From assembly GCF_036588685.1 (NCBI RefSeq), contig NC_086383.1, positions 47,946,448-48,010,447 of the forward strand: a DNA stretch of 64,000 bases, given 5' to 3'. The position numbers and the translations under genes are program-made. This document shows, one piece after another, positions 24,404-33,728 of this stretch. Under the pieces are notes generated by a model. The model ran no database searches, was not told the origin of the DNA, and saw only the letters and a list, made by a program, of their open reading frames with translations. How positions within the stretch are numbered: the first letter of the stretch is position 1; each line of letters starts with the position of its first letter. Source of the stretch: Mytilus trossulus. Lineage: Eukaryota; Mollusca; Bivalvia; Mytilida; Mytilidae.

Positions 24404-25060
24404 TTTAGCTCACATGGCGTCGTCGTCGTTAACTTTTTACATTTTGAACTTTTTCTAGAGAACCACTGAATGGAATGAAATCAAACATGGCATGAATGTT
24501 CCTTATGAGGTGCTGACCAAGTGTTGTTACTTTGTAGCCGATCCATCATCCAAGATGGCCGCCAGCAGGGGGACTTAGTTTAACATAGGACCCTATGGGA
24601 AATTCATACACATGACTTCTTTTAGAGAACCACTGAAGGGAATGAAACCAAACGTGGCATGAATGTTCCTTGTGAGGTGCTGACACAGTGTTGTTACTTT
24701 GTAGCCGATCCAACATCCAAGATGGCCGCCACCAGGGGGACTTAGTTTAACATAGGACCCTATGGGAAATGCATTCAAATGACTTCTTTTAGAGAACCAC
24801 TGACTGGAATAATACAAAACATAGCATGAATGTTCCTTATGAGGGGCTGACCAAGTGTTGTTAATTTGTAGCAGATCCATCTTTAAAGATGACCGCCAGT
24901 GGGGGACTTTTGAATGATATCAAACATAGCCTGAATGTTACTTACCTTATGAGGTTGTGTTGTTACTTTTAGCCATATTTTATATTTTATTAATATGATT
25001 TCAAAAACCCAAGTAGAATCAGGTGAGCGATACAGGCTCTTAAGAGCCTCTAGTTTATTT
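24404..25060. repeat. Tandem-repeat element, about 180-190 bp units
   Basis: It begins TTTAGCTCACATGGCGTCG and ends AGGTGAGCGATACAGGCTCT. Between these are three to four units containing TTAGAGAACCACTGA, GGCATGAATGTTCCTT, GTTGTTACTTTGTAGCCGAT, CCAAGATGGCCGCCA and GGACCCTATGGGAAAT. The last unit is degraded. The bounded leader and trailer suggest a dispersed element, not a plain satellite. Confidence 0.75.
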
Positions 25061-25453
25061 AAACCTTTGTGTCAATTACAGGCAAACATATATAACATCT
25101 TCAGCAGATGTATAAAATGTCTTATAAATGCTCATCATAAATTATATTACTAGGTAATAAATTGTTATCTGGAATATTCATGACAACGTAGTAAACTTGG
25201 TAAATAAAATAAGCTGGATTGCTTATTTTTTTTAACCCTTTTGCTATAACCTTAAGCGTTATTCTTTTGAATCATAATTATTTAAAGAAAGCATAAACAA
25301 GAAATGTAAAAAATAATGAATTGTTTTAAATTGAACTTAGAAAATCAATGAATATATATCTTTATATCTTTATATTTATTTCGTTATGATGTTTACTGCT
25401 GTGCATTTGTTATTGTTATTTATGTGTTTGTTGTTTTCTTTTTTGCCTCCTAG

Positions 25454-25559
25454 AGAGATTGAAGCAGAATTAAACCATCCAGAAAGCGTCTTGAGAATCG
25501 TAAACATTCCTTACGTAGAGTTCATACACTTGTTACATCAATGTATCTTTACCGAGTGA
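25454..25559 (+). CDS. Candidate terminal exon, unknown protein
   Basis: A strong acceptor (pyrimidine-rich TTGTTTTCTTTTTTGCCTCC then TAG, ending 25453) is followed by 1 nt and 34 codons to TGA at 25557-25559. The frame has a protein-like, mixed composition with few low-complexity residues (for example ELNHPESVLRIVNIPYVEFI). No upstream partner exon or family was recognised, and the downstream LTR element begins about 260 bp later. This could be the 3' end of a gene whose other exons lie to the left, or chance. Confidence 0.3.
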
Positions 25560-25819
25560 TAATAACCACTTCATGTAGAAATCCCTCACGTAAATCACAA
25601 GATTGGATATTCTTTGAAGAAAGATTCGTTAAGTCAAACTTGTTATCAAATGTTGCACAACTATCTTGGCGTCTACATGGTCTGTTTCTATGTTGGCGGC
25701 AGCGTTACATTATGTTTATCTTGTCAGACGTAATTCTGACCATTTACATGTAAGATCATTACTTAATGATGTTTTTCATATATATATAAATAATAAGAAG
25801 ATTTGATAGACAATGCGTG

Positions 25820-25823
25820 TATC
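25820..25823. repeat. Target-site duplication TATC, left copy
   Basis: TATC directly precedes the LTR terminus TGTCGTAC at 25824. The partner copy is 34883-34886. Confidence 0.75.
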
Positions 25824-27126
25824 TGTCGTACTTGACTTTCAGCCTATGTCGTCTGGACTTTAGCTGGCCTGGTAAAAACGAAGAATTCCAAAATAACTAT
25901 ATTTTATTACAACTGAGATCTCATGGCAACTGTTATAATACAATTTCAAATAAATGCATACAATATATTTCACAATATTTATAGTTCATCATACATAGAT
26001 AATGTCAAGCTGGAATATATTAAATGTTTCTTTTGTTTAACGTAATACGCAAATATTCTGTTCTGGAGATCAATCCTGCATTGGTACGATTTCATTATAC
26101 ACGAAACAACAAATATATTTTCTCTATGTTCTGTTGCGTTGTCAAGGTAAACCAAAGTGACAAACAAAGATTTCTCTAAACTTCGTTGAATATTAAATAT
26201 AACCAAATAACAGAATTAAACTTTACTACGAATAAATTATGCCGTGTCGAATTCACAAATCTCCTGTAAACAAATTTGCATGTAATAATGAAAATTAATG
26301 AAATAAATAACATTTACGGAATTTATGTTTACTGTATATTTCACTTAAAAAATCATCTATTTAATCGTAATGTAATAAACTCAAAACGCTCATTTTAAAT
26401 TAATAGAACTAAATAAATAAAACTTAATTAAAAGTAAATGTGAAATGTAATTTTCATAAAAAGAATGCTTTAAAATATTAAATATGAATTACCTGGTAAA
26501 AACGAAGAATTCCAAAATAACTATATTTTATTACAACTGAGATCTCATGGCAACTGACGAATAGCCCAAAACACTAGCTTAAAAAGGTCGTTGCTCACGT
26601 GCTTAGAGATCCCAGGTTTCCTTCGTTTTACCATGGAAGTATTATATTGACAGGAACTACAACGACTTATTAGCACTTATTTATAACCCGGGGAGCTCTG
26701 TAGAAAAGATATGGAAACTGACTAATTAGTATGTTATCGTTAATAGCCCTTTGTGACCAATATAATACTTCCATGGTTTTACCAATGAAAATTCCCGTTA
26801 CATAATTTCATAACTGACCACAACATTTTAATTGGTCACTCAATTTTGTCTTGTCAACCAAGCTGGCACTTTAATCTAAATTATTGATTTTCGTATACCT
26901 ATGTTGCGATAATCTATGTAATTTTGACAATAGGTCTAATTGCCTATACTCTTTCTTTTATTCAAAATATAGCATGTATAATTTATGAATGAATAATTAT
27001 CAATATTTGTCAAACATCTGTAAAATATATTTTCTTCTAAAAATAAAATAATTAATAAAAGAAAGTTTGCAAAGCTGTTATATTTCCTATTTTGCGAATT
27101 CGGAATTTCAAAATATATCTATAACA
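25824..27126 (-). repeat. 3' LTR of the Ty3/gypsy element, MITE-interrupted
   Basis: It is 1,303 bp with the MITE, or 1,152 bp without MITE and target duplication. On the minus strand it begins TGTTATAGATAT next to the PPT and ends GTACGACA. It holds an internal 65-bp direct repeat (25868-25932 and 26492-26556). A minus-strand AATAAA (about 25902-25910) lies some 80 nt from the 3' end and is a plausible polyadenylation signal. By eye it is identical to the other LTR except for the MITE, two bases and the terminal inversion. Confidence 0.93.
26631..26776. mobile_element. 146-bp MITE inserted in the 3' LTR
   Basis: The ends are exact 19-bp inverted repeats starting CCATGGAAGTATTATATTG. TTTTA flanks both sides (26626-26630, 26777-26781). 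The sister LTR keeps the uninterrupted site at about 34527-34540 (CGTTTTACCAATG), which proves the insertion. It is noncoding. Microhomology (CC) makes the duplication length 5-7 bp. It must be younger than the retrotransposon insertion. Confidence 0.92.
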
Positions 27127-27140
27127 TCTCCCCTCTGCCT
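27127..27140 (-). promoter_or_regulatory. Polypurine tract
   Basis: Minus-strand AGGCAGAGGGGAGA abuts the 3' LTR start TGTTATAG. In LTR retrotransposons this tract primes plus-strand DNA synthesis. Its position fixes the LTR boundary and shows that the 3' LTR has the ancestral orientation of the terminal 51 bp. Confidence 0.85.
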
Positions 27141-28376
27141 TAATTGGCTTTGACCCCAAAGCCACATAACATCAACTACAAATATAAACATATAAGATTA
27201 GAAAATCATGTTAATCAATTCTATATACACTCATGAAACATATATACATTGTCACAAATAAAATGTTCTATTGTTTTCTGCTATTGTTGTGTAAGGTAGT
27301 ATGCTCATTGAGCCACATTTATAGGTGCTGAATAAATGCCATTTAGTTCGAGAAAAAATATGTGAGTTTGCTGAATTCAAGCCAATATATATAAGATATT
27401 CTAAAAAAAACTCATACTCTGCAGATTATAGACATGTATTATGTGAAATCTGACAATTTGACAATTTACTAAGTTTTGTAAATACAATGATATAAATACA
27501 GTGTGGTTTAATAGTAAAATAGGATGGACACAGAGGCAGAATAAGGACTAGTACTGTAACACATGTTCTATCCACGGAATTTTTTTTTTTTTAACAAATT
27601 TGAATTTGGTTCTACATGCCGTTTGCTAGAAAAAAAATATCAACTAAACTTAACCAAAATAAAATAGTCAGTTGAATATTAGCATTCTTTTCATAAACTT
27701 GCTCAAAATTATAGAACCAATGTCTCGGAAGGAAAAGCCGTCGCGGCTTGAAAAAATAAAAGAAGGTACAAACGCACGTGTTGCTCTCTTTTGCACTGTA
27801 AAATAACAAGTGTTGCAGTAAATGTTTTTGCTTTTGAACCACAAAAATAAAAGAAAATTATCATATTATATACAAATGGATTAAAAAAACGTATTTTAAC
27901 ATTAGTCATGACTCTATGTAACTCTTCGCAAAAACACTGTTCATTTTGCGTGTGCACTTTCTCTTTATGCTTTGGCTTTCAGTCTGTATCATTCAAGAAA
28001 ATATTAACACCATAAAAAAAAACTGGCATCAGTGAAAAGTGTCTAAGTGTCTTTTAACCTTAAAATATAGAAATGAAAAAAAAATGTGTGATGATTTGTT
28101 ATATGAGCATGCGCATACTCTTAGCACTATTAAACAACAGATATAAATCTGTCAAGGGTAACAAAACACCACAATTTTGAATAAATAATTTATGGTTTTT
28201 GAAAACAATCTAAAGTTCCTAAAAGATATAGTCTCGAGAATAACACTATAAAAACAATTCAAAGACTTCAGCACTGGTGCAAAAGAAAAAAATGTGTATA
28301 TGCTAATGTGCTTTAGTTATGTTTTTTTTTTTCTCTTATTTCAATGAATGAATAATACTTTAATAGTTTTGTGTGA
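27141..28376 (-). other. Noncoding spacer between pol and PPT
   Basis: About 1.24 kb lies after the pol stop. No envelope-like frame was found: open frames at 27612-27957 are short and overlapping, with no signal peptide or transmembrane pattern that convinces. It contains T/A homopolymers (27581-27592, 28323-28332). Confidence 0.7.
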
Positions 28377-31300
28377 CTAGTTTTGCCGTATGCATGTTTT
28401 TCTCTTTCGTTTAGCTCCTGTATGTGTATGTGTGCTGAAATATACTCTGATTAAATGTTCTGAAACATATTCCTCTGGTTCCCATGTGGGTTTTGAGCCG
28501 TCCGCCCATTTTACAAGGAAATGTCGTCTACCTTGTAAGCGCTTTAACTTCAAAAGTTTTTCCGCTTTATAAAACTGATGATCTTCTACCTGATCATCAT
28601 TACCATCAGTGGTTTCATTCTCCCTATTTTGTGCTTGAGGCACATTCTCATCACCTCGATCATGCTGATTTACTCTATCAGCATCATTAGCTTCATTTTG
28701 TACCACCTCATTGGGTTGCACCTGATGATCTCTTGGATCCTTGTAAAGGATTATTTCTTTTGCATTGATCATCGATTTTACCTCTTTATTAGTGCTGCAA
28801 ATTCTTAATTTGTAAGTGTAATTTGGTCCCAACTCAGTTATGTAATAAGGCCCTTTGTACTTATCTACCAATTTCGGTGAGCGACCGACGGGAACCACAT
28901 GTTGCCGAAGTAAAACTAAATCCCTTACTTTAAATTGTGGAATTTTTGAATTTCGGTCGTATCGCTCTTTAGATTTTAACTGTTTTTCTAACATATTTTT
29001 AGTGGCAAGATCTTGTGTGATCTTTAGATTTGATAGAACTTCTTCCATTTGAAGCTTGGCATCTGATGACAAATTCTGTTTGGGTGTTACAGAAGTGTCA
29101 AAAGGTAGATTCATTTCTCTACCAAACAGCAAATGAAAGGGAGAAAACTCAGTTGATTGAGTTGAAGGAGAATTGCGTAAAGCCATTAAAATTCCGGGTA
29201 ATTTATCGGGCCAGTTATTTTGAGCCTTATCACAGTATGCTCTGAAAGACTTTATCAGAGTTGAGTTGCACCTTTCTACTAACCCATTTGTTTGAGGATG
29301 GTACGAGCTAGTATGATATCTTGTAACATCAAATATCTCACATAACGACAGAACTAAGTTATTCATGAAGCTTTTTCCACGATCACTAACCAGAAACCTT
29401 GCTGCGCCAAATCTAGAGAAAACCTCTTTGAACAAGACCTTTGCAACTTCAGAAGCCTCTTGTGTTTTCATAGCAAATGCTTCAACCCATTTACTACAAC
29501 TATCAACCAAAACGAGCAAGTACGTTTCACCTTTGTTTGTCTTGCTCAGCTTTAAAAAATCCATATGCCATCGATCAAATGGACCTACCACTGGCATAGG
29601 ATTTAAAGGTGGATTTTTGCGTGTATGGTCAACCTTAATTCGTTGACACCTGTCACAAGAAAGAACATGGTCTTTGACTGTTTGGTGCATTTTTGGCCAA
29701 AAATATTTTTGTCTCAAAGCAGCCAAAACCCTGTCCAATCCTAAGTGCGCACCACCATAATTCAAGTCATGATAAGCTATCAAAGCATGACGTCTGAGAG
29801 CTAATGGAAGACATAGTTGTTTAATGTACTTTTCATCTGGACTCGTTTTAAACCTCCTTTGAAACCATTTATACAAAACACCATCACAAACCGAGTAATC
29901 TTGAGATTCTGCGAGAACTTTTTGTCGAATCTTTTCACTTTGAGGTAAAACGTCATTTTGCAAGTAATTAAACATATCCTGAAAATCTGGGTCAACTTGT
30001 TGTAGCTGACCTACAGCAGGAAAGTCCAATAACTCACTATTGACGACTTCAGGATCTAGAGGAGCAAGAAGTGTATAGTCTCCATAAAATAATTCGAGCT
30101 CTACACTCTCCAAGTCCTCGTCTCCTTTATTGTCTACCTCTAGATCTGTCTCACAAGCATTAACCTCAATTGTATCTAACAGAAACTCATTTGCATTTGC
30201 AACAAACACTTTCACTGGCGATGTTTTATGTTCATCAACCACTTCAGTATATGTGCGTCTGCTGAGAGCATCTGCCACCTCATTGTTTTTACCTGGTTTG
30301 TGAACGATATCAAAGTCGAAGTCTTGTAATTTAAGAGCCCAACGACCTAATTTACCGACTGCAACCTTTTGATCCATCAAATATTTAAGAGCCTTGTGAT
30401 CTGTGAAAATTCTGAACCGACGAGTCAAATAAGCACGAAAATTTTTGACACCCTCTAGAACAGCTAAACATTCTTGTTCTGTGGTGCACCAGATTCGTTC
30501 TGCCCTAGACAAACTTCTACCTCCATAAGCTATGACATGCTCACGACCTTGACTATCTAATTGACCTAAAACAAACCCAATTGCCGTACTACTAGCATCA
30601 CAAGTCAGCATAAAAGGTTTGTTCATATCAGGATATGCCAAGATCGGTGCTGATAATAAAGCCTTTTTGAGCTTGTCAAAAGCTTCTTGACATAACAAAG
30701 TCCAATGAAATTTCTTTTCAGAATCCTTTCTCAATAAAGCATTCAAAGGAGAAGCAATATTAGCAAAAGAATCAACGAACTTTCGATAGTAACTACACAT
30801 GCCCAGAAACGACTTAACCTGTTTTTGATTTTTAGGGACCGGAAATGAACTAACAGCATCCGTTTTAGATGGATCCACCTGAACTCCGTGTTTTGATAGG
30901 ATGTAACCTAAGTATTTGACTTCTTTGACTGCAAACTCACATTTAGTTGGTTTCAATGTAAGATTTGCGTCTCGGAGTCTGTTAAATACTTGTTCTAGAT
31001 GCCTAAGATGTTCCTCAAAAGTTTTACTAAAAATGAGAATGTCATCGACATAGACCAAAACAAATTTCCAATTTAACCCTCTGAGCACTTGAGTCATGAT
31101 CATCTGAAAACTGACAGGAGAGTTTCTGAGACCGAAAGGTAAACGAAGCCATTCATAAACACCATTTCTTGTAATAAATGCAGATTTGTGCCTTGTTTCC
31201 TCGTCCATCTCAATTTGATGGAAGCCACTATAAAGATCAAGTGATGAGAATATATTTGCTTGTGACTCTCCTAATGTATCAAAGACACATTCAAGCCTAG

Positions 31301-32486
31301 GCAATGGAAATGACATAGGAACCGTTTGCTTGTTCAGCAACCGATAATCACAACAAAATCTCCATTGCCCTGACTGTTTCTTTTTCACAAGAACCACGGG
31401 AGAATGGTACTCACTATTTGATGGCTTGATCAGCTTGTGTCGTTCCATCTCTTCGACATGTCTGCTAATTTCTTTTTCAACAGGCGGAGACTGGTGGTAG
31501 AATGGTCTTTTAACTGGTTTTGCGTCTCTGTATGTCTCTATTTTGTGCTTGTATATTTTTGAATGACCTAACTCTGAAAGACTTGTTGCGAAAACATCTC
31601 TATTACCATTCAAAAATGTAAAAAGCTTTTGTTTTTGTTCTTGTGTTAAGTCAGAATTCTTTAAATCAAAATCAATGCGTGTTTTTGTTTTGTTATTTTC
31701 TGTATCTATTGCATGTATGTTAGCATCATTTGTAGGCGCGTCATTTAACTCTTGTATTGAATTTATTTCAATGTCTGACACAGTTGCTAAAACTTTACTT
31801 GCAGGAATTGTAACTGATTTCTTAGTAGGGTTCAAAACTCTAATGACTGCTTTTCCATTGTTAATTTTAACCAAACACTTTGCACTCATCAGATTTAAAC
31901 CTTGTATTTCATCATTTGGTTCTAAAAGAACTATATCCCCTGAATTTCGTTTTGAAATTTTTATGCTAATATTAGTTTCATGTTGTGGGGGTATAGTTAC
32001 AGTTAACAATGACCTTGCAAGTCCAGTATTAGCTTTTAAAGTGCAAATTTCTTGTTCAGTGTCTTTAAAACATAATGTTTGTGTGTCAAAATCTATTTTA
32101 ACTTTATGTGACAACATAAAATCTACTCCTATAATCAAAGAATGCTGAAGACCCTCAATTACATGTACGTACTGTTGAAATACAGTGCCTTTAAATGACA
32201 GTGGTAATAAAATTTTGCCTAATACCCGTGAACGTGTACCTCCAACACCTGTTATGTTAAAATACTCAGATTTGCAAAGCTTATTATCTTTAAAGGGCAA
32301 TTTACTAAAAAAATCTGAGCTGCAACATGTAATTTGTGCGCCTGTGTCTACAAGACTGTGCGTTTTTCTGCCTTGCACATCTACAACAGTAGTATTTTTA
32401 TGCATAGATGTCGCCAAATTCACCTCTGCATAAGATCTGCCTTTGTGCCTATCCTCAGACTGACGCCTACGGACAGGCGCGAGTCC
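28377..32486 (-). CDS. pol: Ty3/gypsy Pol polyprotein with C-terminal chromodomain
   Basis: The frame is open from the codon after the gag UAG to the stop at 28377. Residue numbers count from the GTG codon at 32423 (1,348 aa from there). They show: aspartic protease D26TGA; reverse transcriptase with YVDD 458-461; RNase H with D609; integrase zinc region with C923xxC926 after paired histidines; catalytic D955, D1014, E1050 (D,D-35-E); a GPY module KYKGPYY near 1189; and a chromodomain about 1284-1330 containing FLVKWADGS and TWEPEE. It makes cDNA and integrates it. There is no ATG near the start and it is in frame with gag, so it is probably made as Gag-Pol through the UAG. No disabling change was seen. 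Confidence 0.93.
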   Translation of the reverse strand, partial: GLAPVRRRQSEDRHKGRSYAEVNLATSMHKNTTVVDVQGRKTHSLVDTGAQITCCSSDFFSKLPFKDNKLCKSEYFNITGVGGTRSRVLGKILLPLSFKGTVFQQYVHVIEGLQHSLIIGVDFMLSHKVKIDFDTQTLCFKDTEQEICTLKANTGLARSLLTVTIPPQHETNISIKISKRNSGDIVLLEPNDEIQGLNLMSAKCLVKINNGKAVIRVLNPTKKSVTIPASKVLATVSDIEINSIQELNDAPTNDANIHAIDTENNKTKTRIDFDLKNSDLTQEQKQKLFTFLNGNRDVFATSLSELGHSKIYKHKIETYRDAKPVKRPFYHQSPPVEKEISRHVEEMERHKLIKPSNSEYHSPVVLVKKKQSGQWRFCCDYRLLNKQTVPMSFPLPRLECVFDTLGESQANIFSSLDLYSGFHQIEMDEETRHKSAFITRNGVYEWLRLPFGLRNSPVSFQMIMTQVLRGLNWKFVLVYVDDILIFSKTFEEHLRHLEQVFNRLRDANLTLKPTKCEFAVKEVKYLGYILSKHGVQVDPSKTDAVSSFPVPKNQKQVKSFLGMCSYYRKFVDSFANIASPLNALLRKDSEKKFHWTLLCQEAFDKLKKALLSAPILAYPDMNKPFMLTCDASSTAIGFVLGQLDSQGREHVIAYGGRSLSRAERIWCTTEQECLAVLEGVKNFRAYLTRRFRIFTDHKALKYLMDQKVAVGKLGRWALKLQDFDFDIVHKPGKNNEVADALSRRTYTEVVDEHKTSPVKVFVANANEFLLDTIEVNACETDLEVDNKGDEDLESVELELFYGDYTLLAPLDPEVVNSELLDFPAVGQLQQVDPDFQDMFNYLQNDVLPQSEKIRQKVLAESQDYSVCDGVLYKWFQRRFKTSPDEKYIKQLCLPLALRRHALIAYHDLNYGGAHLGLDRVLAALRQKYFWPKMHQTVKDHVLSCDRCQRIKVDHTRKNPPLNPMPVVGPFDRWHMDFLKLSKTNKGETYLLVLVDSCSKWVEAFAMKTQEASEVAKVLFKEVFSRFGAARFLVSDRGKSFMNNLVLSLCEIFDVTRYHTSSYHPQTNGLVERCNSTLIKSFRAYCDKAQNNWPDKLPGILMALRNSPSTQSTEFSPFHLLFGREMNLPFDTSVTPKQNLSSDAKLQMEEVLSNLKITQDLATKNMLEKQLKSKERYDRNSKIPQFKVRDLVLLRQHVVPVGRSPKLVDKYKGPYYITELGPNYTYKLRICSTNKEVKSMINAKEIILYKDPRDHQVQPNEVVQNEANDADRVNQHDRGDENVPQAQNRENETTDGNDDQVEDHQFYKAEKLLKLKRLQGRRHFLVKWADGSKPTWEPEEYVSEHLIRVYFSTHTHTGAKRKRKTCIRQN

Positions 32487-32489
32487 CTA
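32458..32489 (-). promoter_or_regulatory. In-frame UAG with immediate downstream hairpin (candidate readthrough site)
   Basis: Gag ends in UAG (32489-32487) and pol continues in the same frame. One nucleotide after UAG the RNA can form GACU/AGUC (32485-32482 with 32461-32458), a C-C mismatch, a G-U pair, then CGCCU/AGGCG (32479-32475 with 32468-32464) around a GUCCGU loop. The UAG-G context and 3' structure recall the stop-codon suppression used by some retroelements. The alternative is a simple nonsense mutation in a fused frame. Confidence 0.55.
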
Positions 32490-33677
32490 AAACCCACGTT
32501 TGTGAAAATTGTTATTATTATTATAAGTACCCCTATCATTTCTATATCTTTCTTGGCTTCTACTATTAATACAAACTCTACCAAAGTGACCTTGTTTTTT
32601 ACATTTATGGCATATTTTATCAAAAGCAGGGCACCTTTTATTACTACGCTTACACAACGTACCGCAATTATAGCAGATTGTATCCTCCTCTCTAATGGTC
32701 TGTCTTGATTGTCGACTCTGTCCATTGTTGTAACCGCCGTTGTACTCTCTGTGTTGCTGGTTCTGTTGTTGATACTGCTGATGATGCTGCTGCTGTTGAT
32801 ACTGCTGCTGCTGCTGTTGTTGATACTGCTGGTGATGCTGCTGCTGTTGTTGCTGCTGCCCTGTTCCAATCGCCATCAATGTTGTACTCATGTTCTCTAG
32901 CATCGTCTGAAGATTCGCTATAGATGCCCCATGGTCTTCTGAATTTAGTTTGACAGCTCGCTCTGCTTGCAACGCTGCTTCTCTTACCTCCGTCAGTGTT
33001 AAAGGTTGGGGAACTCTCGAGTAAACCTTCTCGCCAATTTTCCCATTCAGTGCTTGAATTACCATCCCTACAACTATATTTTCTGGAATTACTGCACCCT
33101 TCATCTCTGTCTGTAACCGGACGAAAAAATCGTTCACCGTCTCATCCTGTAGTTGTTTGATTCGAAACAGCCCTATATCAAACATGGTACTTTGATTGGA
33201 AAATCTTTTCAAGAACTCCGCCTTCAGCTGTTGGATGTTGTTTTTCACTGTATCTGTTAAGCTGTTATACCACAACAATGGCGCACCTTTAGCTAACTTG
33301 AATGGAAAAGTTGAGCAAATGTTGTTACCTACAATGTTGTTTAGCATACACCATTGCATAAAAAATGTCCACCACTGACCTGCTATTTCTTCCTCATTAA
33401 ACTTGTCTAAAGTTATACCCCCTGGCATGATTACTGGTCTTACTGCTTCTGCGCTGTTGACAGTATTTGCTGTTGCGACTGTGGTATTTGAACTGCTTGA
33501 CGCTGTTATCCCTGTGCGTGACGCTGTTGTTGCTGTGCTTGACGCGGTTGTTGTTGTGCTTGTTGCTCTTGTACCTGAGCTCGTATCTACTGTGCCTGTA
33601 GCTCCAGTGTCTGTTTCTGTAGTTGTTGGTGCTGATCTTAAAAAGTAGCTACTGTTGCTGTTGAGTGGTGCAGGCAT
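32487..33677 (-). CDS. gag: Ty3/gypsy Gag
   Basis: A 396-aa structural protein that begins at ATG 33677-33675, 51 nt inside the 5' LTR. It has a low-complexity Thr/Ser/Ala N-terminus (about 1-75), then a capsid-like helical region (about 85-240, with WWTFFMQW and a FLKRFSNQ motif). A Gln/His-rich run encoded by a CTG/TTG-type triplet tract follows (about 275-315; DNA about 32745-32855), then two zinc knuckles near 335-370. The second is canonical CX2CX4HX4C (CHKCKKQGHFGRVC). The first has Cys where His is usual (CYNCGTLC...C). The antisense leucine- and alanine-rich frames here are shadows. Gag packages element RNA in cytoplasmic particles. Confidence 0.9.
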   Translation of the reverse strand: MPAPLNSNSSYFLRSAPTTTETDTGATGTVDTSSGTRATSTTTTASSTATTASRTGITASSSSNTTVATANTVNSAEAVRPVIMPGGITLDKFNEEEIAGQWWTFFMQWCMLNNIVGNNICSTFPFKLAKGAPLLWYNSLTDTVKNNIQQLKAEFLKRFSNQSTMFDIGLFRIKQLQDETVNDFFVRLQTEMKGAVIPENIVVGMVIQALNGKIGEKVYSRVPQPLTLTEVREAALQAERAVKLNSEDHGASIANLQTMLENMSTTLMAIGTGQQQQQQQHHQQYQQQQQQQYQQQQHHQQYQQQNQQHREYNGGYNNGQSRQSRQTIREEDTICYNCGTLCKRSNKRCPAFDKICHKCKKQGHFGRVCINSRSQERYRNDRGTYNNNNNFHKRGF

Positions 33678-33712
33678 TTGTTCTGAATTCTCGGGGACTA
33701 GCCGGGATTTTT

Positions 33713-33726
33713 GGGTACCTCCTCCA
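33713..33726 (-). promoter_or_regulatory. Primer-binding site
   Basis: Minus-strand TGGAGGAGGTACCC starts 2 nt inside the 5' LTR, as expected for a tRNA-primed element. The implied donor tRNA 3' end is ...GGGTACCTCCTCCA with a U discriminator base. The donor was not identified with certainty. Confidence 0.7.
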
Positions 33727-33728
33727 AA

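Noticed and set aside
27612-27957. Possible envelope-like frame after pol
   Set aside because: Short, overlapping, no signal peptide or convincing membrane segment; better described as noncoding spacer.
32334-33648. Plus-strand leucine-, alanine- and valine-rich frames
   Set aside because: Antisense shadows of gag and of its CAG-type triplet tract; the minus strand carries the real domains.
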